DNA of 64,000 bases from an uncultured Stomatobaculum sp. (lineage in GTDB: Bacteria; Bacillota; Clostridia; Lachnospirales; Lachnospiraceae), in assembly GCF_937924975.1 (NCBI RefSeq), contig NZ_CALEYG010000011.1, positions 1 to 64,000 of the forward strand, written 5' to 3'. Within the stretch, counting starts at the first letter, position 1, and each line of letters opens with the position of its first letter. This document shows, in pieces, positions 51,336-58,926 of this stretch. The position numbers and the translations under genes are program-made. The notes beneath the pieces are model-generated. The model was not told where the DNA came from, did not search any database, and saw nothing but the letters and a program-made list of their open reading frames with translations.

Positions 51336-52546
51336 GTTTCCGTGCTCCTCTCCATCAGGCGCCGCGCGTTCGCGCTCTCCGCGAGTACCCCGTCCTCCAA
51401 AGTGTAGAATAAAATGCCGACCTCTAATTCTCCCCGGGTCCGCACAGCGACCGCGCGTTCCATCGCTTTCAGCAAACTCTCCGAAGTCGCCTCGAGAAAA
51501 CCGAACTCTTTCAGGAGTCGCACGGCCTCGGTCGTGAGCCCCGCCTGCAAAACCGCTGTCACAAGTTCTTTCGGCGCGCCGACTTGAAAGGCATGAATCG
51601 CAAAGAGCTCGAGACGGCAGTCCGCCTCCCGCGAGTGCGTATTCATAATGCCGCCCGCCAATTTCACGAATTTCCCGATATGGCCCGCGAGCAGCACGCC
51701 CTTTGCGCCGTACTGCACCGCGGCATCGAGCGTCTCGCCGATAAAATTGCTCATCACGACAGGATCCGCCGCCCCGACGCCGAAATGCGCCTCGAGAAAG
51801 TGAAGCCCGTAGCTCCCCGGCACCGCGAGAAAGTAAGGCCGCGCGGTCAGATGGAATTTCACATCCGTCACAATGGTCTCAATCAGCGCTCTCCGGCTCA
51901 TCGGCCGGACAATACCCTCGGTTCCGAGGATCGAGAGCCCGCCCTGTATGCCGAGCTTCGGATTAAAGGTCTTCTTTGCCTTCTCCTCTCCCTCCGGGCA
52001 GGAGAGCGTCACCACGATGCGCCCTCCTGCATGAAGATTTTTTAAACCGCTCTCCCGATAGGCGCTCCGAACGGCCGCCTCAATCATATTCCGCGGCACG
52101 CGGTTGATGGCCGCCTCTCCGACCGGCTGGTCAAGCCCCGGCTTGGTCACCGTGCCGATGCCCGGTCCGGCGCGAAACACCACCGGAATCTCGGTATCCT
52201 CCGCAGCGGCGGTTTCCGCGCTTTCTTCCGTGCCGACACGCGCGTAAAAGAGAAGCCCGTCCGTCACATCGGGGTCATCGCCCGCATCCTTTCGAACGGC
52301 CGCAACCGCGCTTGTCACGCCGTCTTCCGTCACCGGTTCCGAAAATTCAATCGGAATCGGCAGCATCGCGCCGACCGGCGTCCGGATTGAGACCGCCGCC
52401 AATCGCTCTCCGGAGAAAAGCAGCGTCGCCGCTGCGAGCGCCGCCGCCGCGGCTGTCGTGCCCGTCGTGAACCCCGCGCGGAGCCGCTTGCCGTCCTCAA
52501 ACGCCGCATAGGGGGCAAGCGCTTTTTCAAGTGCCTCGCTCCTCAA
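51332..52546 (-). CDS. cbiD: Cobalt-precorrin-5B C1-methyltransferase CbiD
   Basis: A 404-residue CbiD, which methylates C1 during anaerobic corrin ring contraction. The family N-terminus LRAGFTTGTTAAAAALAA is clear, with GPGIGTVTKPGLDQPVGEAAIN and a GILGTEGIV-type core. The start is TTG at 52546, forming TTGA with the btuR stop. Its presence shows the anaerobic (early cobalt insertion) pathway. Confidence 0.94.
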   Translation of the reverse strand: MRSEALEKALAPYAAFEDGKRLRAGFTTGTTAAAAALAAATLLFSGERLAAVSIRTPVGAMLPIPIEFSEPVTEDGVTSAVAAVRKDAGDDPDVTDGLLFYARVGTEESAETAAAEDTEIPVVFRAGPGIGTVTKPGLDQPVGEAAINRVPRNMIEAAVRSAYRESGLKNLHAGGRIVVTLSCPEGEEKAKKTFNPKLGIQGGLSILGTEGIVRPMSRRALIETIVTDVKFHLTARPYFLAVPGSYGLHFLEAHFGVGAADPVVMSNFIGETLDAAVQYGAKGVLLAGHIGKFVKLAGGIMNTHSREADCRLELFAIHAFQVGAPKELVTAVLQAGLTTEAVRLLKEFGFLEATSESLLKAMERAVAVRTRGELEVGILFYTLEDGVLAESANARRLMERSTET

Positions 52547-53067
52547 AACTCCACTCCCTCTCTAGCGGGGATTCCCTCGTCAAAGGGGTGTTTCCGCTTC
52601 ACAATCTCCGAGACATAGTCCGCGCGGGACTTAAGTTCCTCCGGCGCATCCCGCCCGGTCAGCACGAGCTCGAGATTCTCGGGCTTACGATCCAGAAAGT
52701 CGAGAAAGCGCTCCCGGGGAATGAGCTCCAGCCGGTAGGCCGCAATGCTCTCATCGAGCACGAGAAGCGCAGGTTTTTCCCGCTCGACCGCCTCCAAAAT
52801 TTCTGCAAAGTAGCGCCGCACCGCTGCCTTTTCTTTCTCTTTTTCCGCGTCGCTGAGTGTCCAGAAAAAGCCGAAATGCTCCTCCATGCGGAGGCGGTGC
52901 ACTTCCGGCAGCTTTCCGAGCGCACGCAGTTCCCCCGAGCTCCCGTCCTTTAAAAACTGTGCAAGCAGCACGCGCTTTCCGCGTCCCGCCATGCGGAGTG
53001 CAAGCCCCATGGCCGCACTGGTCTTCCCCTTGCCGTCGCCGGTGTAAATATGGATACAAGCCCTCAT
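52543..53067 (-). CDS. btuR: Corrinoid adenosyltransferase (CobA/BtuR type)
   Basis: A 174-residue ATP:cob(I)alamin adenosyltransferase of the CobA/CobO/BtuR class. The P-loop is YTGDGKGKTSAAMGLA; VLDESIAAYRL and LVLTGRDAPEEL are family segments. It attaches the upper adenosyl ligand. It is the first gene of the cobalamin operon. The 76 bp upstream are largely taken by the apt terminator, with no cobalamin riboswitch and no clear promoter. Confidence 0.94.
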   Translation of the reverse strand: MRACIHIYTGDGKGKTSAAMGLALRMAGRGKRVLLAQFLKDGSSGELRALGKLPEVHRLRMEEHFGFFWTLSDAEKEKEKAAVRRYFAEILEAVEREKPALLVLDESIAAYRLELIPRERFLDFLDRKPENLELVLTGRDAPEELKSRADYVSEIVKRKHPFDEGIPAREGVEF

Positions 53068-53109
53068 CTTTTTCCTCTCCGCCTTTCCCGTTCGGACTTC
53101 TCAGTGCAG

Positions 53110-53138
53110 AAAAAGCGCTGCCCGAAGCGGACAGCGCC
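53110..53138 (-). terminator. Intrinsic terminator of apt
   Basis: GGCGCTGTCCG pairs with CGGGCAGCGCT (one mismatch) on the minus strand, followed by TTTTT. It begins a few bases after the apt stop and would separate recJ-apt from the cobalamin genes unless read through. Confidence 0.82.
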
Positions 53139-53143
53139 TTATC

Positions 53144-53668
53144 TTACTTTCCCTCGTAACTCACCAGCGAGAAGACCGGATAGCCCTTCAGTTTTTCTCT
53201 GCCGTGCAGCCCCTTCAACTCAATCACGAACAGCATTTTCACGACCTCGCCGCCGAGCTTCTCGATCAGGCGGACCATGGCCTCGGTCGTTCCGCCGGTC
53301 GCAATCAAATCATCCACAATCACGACCTTCTGTCCCGGTTTGATTGCGTCCTTATGGATTTCAATTGTCGCATGTCCGTACTCGAGTTCATACGTCTCCG
53401 AGATGGTCTCTGCCGGCAGTTTTCCCTGCTTCCGGATCGGAATAAACGGTTTGTACTCCGCATACGCGAGAGGCACGCCGAAGATAAAGCCGCGGGATTC
53501 CGGACCCACAACAAGGTCGTAGTCAACGCCCCGCAGCGCTTCGCGAAGGCCGTCGACCGCGAGATGCAAGCCCTCCGCATCCTGCAGAATTGTCGTGATA
53601 TCCCGGAACATGACACCGGGTTCCGGAAAGTCCGGAATGGTGCGAATATAATCCGCCACTGTCTTCAT
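53144..53668 (-). CDS. apt: Adenine phosphoribosyltransferase
   Basis: A 174-residue purine salvage enzyme making AMP from adenine and PRPP. The PRPP loop VVIVDDLIATGGTTEAM and the N-terminal FPEPGVMFRDITTIL segment are intact. The ATG follows GGAGGAAAAGCG. It lies 45 bp after recJ and has its own extended -10. Confidence 0.96.
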   Translation of the reverse strand: MKTVADYIRTIPDFPEPGVMFRDITTILQDAEGLHLAVDGLREALRGVDYDLVVGPESRGFIFGVPLAYAEYKPFIPIRKQGKLPAETISETYELEYGHATIEIHKDAIKPGQKVVIVDDLIATGGTTEAMVRLIEKLGGEVVKMLFVIELKGLHGREKLKGYPVFSLVSYEGK

Positions 53669-53702
53669 CGCTTTTCCTCCAAATGCGCAAATTTCAGCCC
53701 CT

Positions 53703-53708
53703 ACTATA
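53703..53708 (-). promoter_or_regulatory. Extended -10 promoter of apt
   Basis: TATAGT on the minus strand preceded by TGC, immediately after the recJ stop. A TGGAAA at 17 bases is a weak -35 inside recJ. Confidence 0.5.
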
Positions 53709-53713
53709 GCAGT

Positions 53714-55432
53714 TCAGCGCACAAATTTCCATGCTTTCAGCACAAGTTGCAAATTCCGCCTGCCCATGTATTCGTTAATTTCCGGATAATACAGGACGGC
53801 GATCGAACGGCTTCCCTCCATCTCCGAGAGAAACGCATCGCCGTCGGTGAAGGCGAGCGCCTCCCGCACGGTTCCCGCCTCATCCCGCAGGGAGAGTTTC
53901 ACGACATTCCGGTTTTTGCCGAGTACACGCGCCGCGCGAATTTCGACATTCTTCTGCCCGAAGCAGGGACGCGCATTGCCCTGACCGAACGGCTCCATGC
54001 GCGAGAGCTCTGTAACAAGCTCCTCGTTCGCATAAGCAAAGGGGAGCGCAATGTCAATCCACTGGGTCTCTGTGAGCTGCTCGTCGTTTAGCACCGCATT
54101 CCGATTGAGTTCCTCCCGGAAGCGCCCAAGCTCACTCTCCGGGAGTGTTAACCCGGCCGCCATCGGGTGCCCGCCGAACTTTGTGAGCAGCGGCGCCACT
54201 TCTTCGAGCGCGCGGAACATGTGATAGCCCTCTATGCTCCGCCCGGATCCCTTCAAGAATCCGGCCTCCTGACTGTCCGTCAGGACAAAGCTCGGGCGGT
54301 AATACTTTTCCTTGAGCCGCCCCGCGATGATACCGGCGACCGACTCGTGGCAAGCTTTTAAGTACACCACCAGTACCTTCGGAAGTTCGGGCAGCGCGTC
54401 AATCTCCGCCGAGGCCGCGCGGATGCCCTCTTCCGTCATCTGCTTTCGCCGGTCGTTCAGCGCTTTCAGACGCTCGGCCGCCGCTTCGGCACTCTCTTCC
54501 CCGGTCTCCAGTAACATCGAAAGTCCGAGCTTTGCGCTCTCGAGGCGCCCGCCCGCATTCAGGCAGGGACCTATCACAAAGCCGATGTGATAGGTTGTGA
54601 GCGCCTCCGGATTTAACTCGCAGCGCGCAATCAGCTTTTGTAGGCCCACATTCTCGCAGCAGCCGATTGCCTTTAAGCCCTCGCGCACAATGATGCGGTT
54701 CTCTTTTTTTAGCGGCATCACATCGCCGACCGTCGCAATCGCCGCAAAGGGCAAAAAGACGCGCGCGTCCTCCCGCCGCTTTCCGAAGAACAGAAATAAC
54801 TCTTCGATCAGTTTCCAGGCGACCACCGCCCCGCAAATCGAGGCGAACGGATACTTTGAGCCCTCGCGCTTCGGGTCCACCACCGCGGCGGCCGGCGGCA
54901 AGAGCTCTGCCCCGTCTTCGCCGTGCGCAACCTCATGGTGATCGGTCACAATCACGGTCAGCCCGGCATCCGCCGCGGCGGCAATCTCCTGCCGCGCCGC
55001 AATGCCGTTGTCACAGGTCACAATCACATCAATGCCGTCCGCGACCGCGCGCTCCACCAGGCGCAGATTCAGCCCGTAGCCGTCCGCAATGCGGTCCGGA
55101 ATATCATAGTCCGCAGCGGCGCCGAGCGCCCGCAGACCCTGCACCAGAATGTAGGTCGAGCAGACGCCGTCAATGTCATAGTCGCCGATGATGCGAACCG
55201 GCGCTCTGCCACGTATCTTCTCCGCCAGAATGCGGACGCTCTCCGCCATATCCGGCAGCAGCGCGCCGCGCGGTATGTCATCCAAAGTGCCGGACAGATA
55301 TTCGCCGATTTCTTCTTCCGCGACGCCCCGGTTAATCAGAATCCGCGCCAACATCGGTGACACGGAAAAGCGGGCCGAAATCGCTCCGAAATCGGCCCGC
55401 TTGCTGTAAATCTTCCATCTGGTTTCTCGCAT
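53714..55432 (-). CDS. recJ: Single-stranded-DNA-specific exonuclease RecJ
   Basis: A 572-residue 5'-3' exonuclease of the DHH family used in recombination and repair. The metal motifs are IIGDYDIDGVCSTY, VTCDNGIA, VIVTDHHE and ICGAVVAWKL; the DHHA1 domain ends in a GGHPMAAGLTL segment, and an OB-like C-terminal domain follows. At 572 residues it is close to a short clostridial RecJ. It starts 13 bases after the barnase-like gene, with AGAGGAGA before the ATG. Confidence 0.95.
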   Translation of the reverse strand: MRETRWKIYSKRADFGAISARFSVSPMLARILINRGVAEEEIGEYLSGTLDDIPRGALLPDMAESVRILAEKIRGRAPVRIIGDYDIDGVCSTYILVQGLRALGAAADYDIPDRIADGYGLNLRLVERAVADGIDVIVTCDNGIAARQEIAAAADAGLTVIVTDHHEVAHGEDGAELLPPAAAVVDPKREGSKYPFASICGAVVAWKLIEELFLFFGKRREDARVFLPFAAIATVGDVMPLKKENRIIVREGLKAIGCCENVGLQKLIARCELNPEALTTYHIGFVIGPCLNAGGRLESAKLGLSMLLETGEESAEAAAERLKALNDRRKQMTEEGIRAASAEIDALPELPKVLVVYLKACHESVAGIIAGRLKEKYYRPSFVLTDSQEAGFLKGSGRSIEGYHMFRALEEVAPLLTKFGGHPMAAGLTLPESELGRFREELNRNAVLNDEQLTETQWIDIALPFAYANEELVTELSRMEPFGQGNARPCFGQKNVEIRAARVLGKNRNVVKLSLRDEAGTVREALAFTDGDAFLSEMEGSRSIAVLYYPEINEYMGRRNLQLVLKAWKFVR

Positions 55433-55445
55433 AGTTCTCCTCTAT

Positions 55446-56180
55446 CTAATAGAGCTGCGTAAACGTCTTATAGTGATCTTCGGTGTAAAAGATGAGCCCG
55501 TCGTTCGAGTAGACCAGACGCTTGGCATTCCGCCTGCCGCCCGTATAATCGATGTCACACTCGTAATAACGGCGCCCGCTCTTCTCCGGGAGATTTCCGT
55601 CGTAATTGCCGAAGCGGGAACCGCCGACACTCATGCCGGGAAACGCCTCACCGAAATCACCCTCGCCGAAACGGAATCCCTGTTCCTCGGCTTCTTTCTT
55701 CGAGATGAAATTCTTCGGGAGTTTTCCGTAAGTGTGCAGGTAAAGCGCAACCTCATCGCGAGAGGTATAGCTTCCGTCCTCGCGAATACCGCTTCCTGCC
55801 TCTGTACCGCGCTCCGATACCCGCGCCGCGGTAGTACGCTTCTCTGCGGTGCGCGTCTCCTCGGCAGCTGTGCTCGACAGTGCTTCGCTTGTCCCTGCTT
55901 CGGACTCTGCCGAAGCCGCGCCGTCGCTCTGCCGCTTTCCGGACTTCTGACTGCCTTTTGATTTCTTTTTCTTCTTCTGTTTCTTCTTCGACTTTGCGAA
56001 GCTGCTCTCCGCACTTTCCTTCTGCGTGCTCTCCGCTTCCGTTGCAAGGGCCGTCTGCTCAGGCCGACTTTCCGCTCGACGATCCGTGCCGCTTCCCCGC
56101 GACGCGCAGCCCGCCAGAAGAAAGAGCACCGGAAGCAGGACCAGTAGGCGCCGAAGCCCCCGCATCAGCTTCTCTCTCAT
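55446..56180 (-). CDS. Lipoprotein with a C-terminal barnase-like ribonuclease domain
   Basis: A 244-residue predicted lipoprotein (lipobox LLAGC, lipidated C25). Residues 30-135 are a low-complexity Ser/Lys/Glu/Thr linker with a long lysine run near 63-75. Residues 138-244 match barnase along their length: LHTYGKLPKNFISKKEAE, GNLPEKSGR, ECDIDYTGG and EDHYKTF. By alignment to barnase, K161, E207, R217, R221 and H236 correspond to K27, E73, R83, R87 and H102, so all catalytic residues are kept. It should be an active extracellular guanyl-preferring RNase tethered to the membrane. No barstar gene is adjacent. It overlaps the trxB stop. Confidence 0.88.
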   Translation of the reverse strand: MREKLMRGLRRLLVLLPVLFLLAGCASRGSGTDRRAESRPEQTALATEAESTQKESAESSFAKSKKKQKKKKKSKGSQKSGKRQSDGAASAESEAGTSEALSSTAAEETRTAEKRTTAARVSERGTEAGSGIREDGSYTSRDEVALYLHTYGKLPKNFISKKEAEEQGFRFGEGDFGEAFPGMSVGGSRFGNYDGNLPEKSGRRYYECDIDYTGGRRNAKRLVYSNDGLIFYTEDHYKTFTQLY

Positions 56181-57097
56181 TGTTTGGTCAGATAGCGCAC
56201 CGCGCTCTCCACGGCATTCGCGCCGTCCGCGACCGCGGTGATAACCTGGCGGAGCTGCTTCTTCCGCACATCGCCCGCCGCATAAACACCCGGCACATTG
56301 GTCTCACAGGTCTCGTCCGCGAGCACATAGCCGCGCTCGTCTGTCGCAAGGAAGGGGAAATTCTTCGACTCGGGAACTATGCCGACCGAAACGAAAAGAC
56401 CGTCGATTGCAAGTTCGGTCTCCGCGCCGCTCTTTTTGTTCTTCACGAGGATGGATTTTAACTGCCCCTCGCCGCGAATTTCTTCGACCGTCGAATCGAG
56501 GACCAATTCAACGTTCTCCATCTCTCTGACCTTGTCTTCCAGAATCTTTGCGCCGCGGAAGCTGTCCCGGCGGTGAATCAGATAGACCTTCTGACAGAGT
56601 CTTGCGAGATAGAGCGCATTGTCGAGCGCCACATCGCCGCCGCCGACCACAGCAGTCACCTTGTTGCGGTAAAAATTGCCGTCACAGATCGCGCAGTAGG
56701 AGACGCCGCTGCCGGTCAGTTCCTTCTCGCCCGGCACGCCGAGCTGGGAGTGTTCCGCGCCGCTCGCAATCACAAGGGTCTTCGCGGTATAGCTCTCTTT
56801 GCTGCCGACCACGGTCTTGGTGCCGTCCTCGTTGATGCGGACCTCCGATACTTCATCCGTCACAAAGGGAGCTCCCAGTTTCTCTGCGTGCTCGCGGAAC
56901 TTTTGCCCCAGTTCAAAGCCGCCGATGCCAGGAAGTCCCGGGTAGTTATCGACCTCGGTTGTATTGATAATCTGTCCGCCGCTGATCATCTGCTTTTCGA
57001 TGACAATCAAATCCAACTTTGCTCTCTGTCCGTAGACCGCCGCTGCCAGTCCCGCGGGGCCGGACCCGATGATAATCATATCGTAAATCTGATTCAT
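56177..57097 (-). CDS. trxB: Thioredoxin reductase
   Basis: A 306-residue FAD/NADPH disulfide reductase. FAD-binding GSGPAGLAAAVYG, the redox pair in CAICDG, the NADPH motif VGGGDVALDNA and the C-terminal GVYAAGDVR segment are all present. It has its own promoter, divergent from the SDR gene, and heads trxB-barnase-like-recJ. Confidence 0.95.
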   Translation of the reverse strand: MNQIYDMIIIGSGPAGLAAAVYGQRAKLDLIVIEKQMISGGQIINTTEVDNYPGLPGIGGFELGQKFREHAEKLGAPFVTDEVSEVRINEDGTKTVVGSKESYTAKTLVIASGAEHSQLGVPGEKELTGSGVSYCAICDGNFYRNKVTAVVGGGDVALDNALYLARLCQKVYLIHRRDSFRGAKILEDKVREMENVELVLDSTVEEIRGEGQLKSILVKNKKSGAETELAIDGLFVSVGIVPESKNFPFLATDERGYVLADETCETNVPGVYAAGDVRKKQLRQVITAVADGANAVESAVRYLTKQ

Positions 57098-57142
57098 ACT
57101 GCCTCACTTTCTCCAAAACGGACGCGTTGTTTACACTCGTAT

Positions 57143-57172
57143 AGTCTAGCACAACGCTAGGAATTGGCGCAA
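57143..57172 (-). promoter_or_regulatory. Promoter of trxB
   Basis: TTGCGC (57172..57167), 18 bases, TAGACT (57148..57143) preceded by TGC. Its -35 shares three bases with the -35 of the divergent SDR promoter. Confidence 0.68.
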
Positions 57173-57192
57173 GCCCCGCGACGTGCTACACT
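57164..57192 (+). promoter_or_regulatory. Promoter of the SDR gene
   Basis: TTGGCG (57164-57169), 17 bases, TACACT (57187-57192) preceded by TGC. It overlaps the trxB promoter through the -35 region. Confidence 0.65.
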
Positions 57193-57214
57193 GGTAACGA
57201 AACAAAACAAAAAA

Positions 57215-57246
57215 GAGTTCACCCCCCCAAGACAGGAGTTCACCCC
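57215..57246 (+). repeat. Two copies of GAGTTCACCCC flanking the SDR ribosome site
   Basis: The 11-base sequence occurs at 57215-57225 and 57236-57246, 21 bases apart. The second copy overlaps the CAGGAG ribosome site and ends directly before the ATG. It could be a duplicated leader element or a regulatory site with one-helix-turn-pair spacing. Confidence 0.45.
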
Positions 57247-58020
57247 ATGACGGAACTGTATTCCCCGATTGAAGAAGCAACAAGAAAAACCCGCCCGCTT
57301 GCTCTGGTGACCGGCGCTTCCCGCGGCATAGGCCGCGCGATTGCCCTCCATCTCGCCAAGTCCGGCTACGACCTTTTTTTGCTCGCAAGGAAAGAGCAGG
57401 AAAAGCTCGAGGACTGCGCGACACTCTGTCGCGCGGCCGGTGCGCGCGTTGTCACCCGGCTCGCGGATGTCAGCGACAGCGCTGCCTGCGCCGAGGTCTT
57501 CTCGGACTTCGACCGGCACTTTCCCGCGCCGAACCTTCTGGTTGCAAACGCCGGCATCTCCCACCTCGGTCTCCTGCAGGACATGACACCCGAAGACTGG
57601 GATCATATGATACGCACGGATTTAAGTTCCTGCTTTTATCTCTCGAGACTCGCGATTCCGCGCATGTTGCGAGTCGGCGGCGGCAAGCTTATCTTTCTGT
57701 CCTCCGTCTGGGGCAGCCGCGGCGCCTCCTGCGAAGTCGCCTACTCCGCAGCCAAGGGCGGCGTCAACAGCTTTACCCGGGCGCTTGCCAAAGAACTTGC
57801 GCCCTCGAATATCCAGGTCAACGCGATTGCGCCGGGCGCAATCGACACGGACATGAATGCGTGGCTCGAAGACGAAGAGCGCCGTGCGCTCGAAGACGAA
57901 ATCCCGGCGGGGCGCCTCGGTACAGCCGCGGAAGTCGCTGCCCTGGTCTCTCAGCTCGCAGCTGCGCCCGCCTATTTCACCGGCAACATTCTGACCCTCT
58001 CGGGCGGCTGGGAAATTTAA
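57247..58020 (+). CDS. Short-chain dehydrogenase/reductase (FabG-like)
   Basis: A 257-residue classical SDR. The cofactor motif VTGASRGIGRAIA follows a 17-residue N-terminal extension; VANAGIS and the Ser-Tyr-Lys triad (FLSSVWG, YSAAKGGV) are present, and the tail NILTLSGGWEI is SDR-typical. It resembles FabG 3-oxoacyl reductases but stands outside a fatty-acid cluster, so the substrate is uncertain. Confidence 0.88.
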   Translation: MTELYSPIEEATRKTRPLALVTGASRGIGRAIALHLAKSGYDLFLLARKEQEKLEDCATLCRAAGARVVTRLADVSDSAACAEVFSDFDRHFPAPNLLVANAGISHLGLLQDMTPEDWDHMIRTDLSSCFYLSRLAIPRMLRVGGGKLIFLSSVWGSRGASCEVAYSAAKGGVNSFTRALAKELAPSNIQVNAIAPGAIDTDMNAWLEDEERRALEDEIPAGRLGTAAEVAALVSQLAAAPAYFTGNILTLSGGWEI

Positions 58021-58026
58021 GCCGCC

Positions 58027-58926
58027 TCAGGTCTCGAAAAGATCAAAGAGCGATAGCTGTTGCCCCGCCCGCCTGTCGAGAAACGCGTGGCGATAGGCAA
58101 ACAAGGCCTCCTGATCGGTGACCAGCCGGCAGGCCGCCGTGCTCTTTTGAAAAAAGTCGGCGAGCGCCGCCGCGTTCGGCGACAGAAACATGCCCGCCTT
58201 TCTCGGCTTGCCGGGCGGCAACAGGGCCTCGTACTTCTCCGGCAGTTCCGGATCAAGCTCCCGGAGACAGGAGAAGAAATAGGCGGAGGAACCCGCCCGG
58301 AGCGTCACGCCGAAGCCGTTCTGTATCACACCGTAGACCCGTGCCTCGACGCAGTTGCCGAGCAGTGCTTCGAGATTTTCGAGGCTGTCCGTCAGATAGG
58401 GCAGCACGGGACCGAGCGTCACAACCGTCGGAATCCCGGCGTCGCGGAGCGCCCGCAGCAGTTCCAGCCGCTCCCCGACCGTGCTCTCCGCCGGTTCAAG
58501 CCGCGCCGCAAGTGCCTCGTCCGCCGTGGTCAGCATGACCTCGACCACACAGCGGGTTTTCCGCTGGATACTCTCCAGAATGTCCAGATCCCGGAGCATG
58601 CGGAGTGATTTGGTGCGGAGCGAGACCCCGAACTCCATGCGGTCGATTACCTCGAGCGAGCGGCGCATGAGTAGGGTCTCCTCTTCCTCTTTCGGGTAGG
58701 GTTCGCTCGCCGAGCCCACCATAATCATGCAGCGGCTCTGTTTTCGCCGCAGAGTCGCCTCCAGAAGTTCCGGCGCGTTGACCTTCGCCTCAAGCTCCCC
58801 GTCCGATTCTCGAAAGCGGCTCGAAGCTATTTTTGCGTCGCAGGACAGGATACTGCACACACCGCCTCGGTAAATGTTCAGACCATTTTGCGTCGACAAT
58901 ATGGTTTTTGCCACGCGCTCGTGCAT
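58027..58926 (-). CDS. SPL-like radical-SAM family protein with degenerate cluster motif
   Basis: A 299-residue protein related to SPL/Rv2578c-type radical-SAM enzymes: KTILSTQNGLNIYRG at the N-terminus, CMIMVGSASEPYPKEE, GVSLRTKSLRMLRDLD and a VEVMLTTADE strand. Relatives have C-x3-C-x2-C directly after YRG; here the segment reads GVCSILSC, leaving only the last cysteine (C29) in register. Such a protein probably cannot bind a normal [4Fe-4S] cluster. Its first 46 codons overlap the 3' end of the upstream gene (58790-58926). It could be an inactive paralogue or a decaying gene. A GAGAGGAGAGAAG site supports the start. Confidence 0.7.
   Translation of the reverse strand: MHERVAKTILSTQNGLNIYRGGVCSILSCDAKIASSRFRESDGELEAKVNAPELLEATLRRKQSRCMIMVGSASEPYPKEEEETLLMRRSLEVIDRMEFGVSLRTKSLRMLRDLDILESIQRKTRCVVEVMLTTADEALAARLEPAESTVGERLELLRALRDAGIPTVVTLGPVLPYLTDSLENLEALLGNCVEARVYGVIQNGFGVTLRAGSSAYFFSCLRELDPELPEKYEALLPPGKPRKAGMFLSPNAAALADFFQKSTAACRLVTDQEALFAYRHAFLDRRAGQQLSLFDLFET

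Noticed and set aside
53068..53143. Cobalamin riboswitch before btuR
   Set aside because: Only 76 bp, mostly apt terminator and ribosome site; no room for the conserved B12-box structure.
55433..57246. Barstar or other immunity gene next to the barnase-like gene
   Set aside because: All coding space is taken by recJ, the lipoprotein, trxB and a 149-bp promoter region; no small acidic frame with a start signal was seen.
58840..58863. A simple frameshift hiding the radical-SAM cysteine motif
   Set aside because: Reading the other two frames gives RCVQYPVLR or AVCAVSCPA, neither of which restores C-x3-C-x2-C, and the frame is open on both sides.
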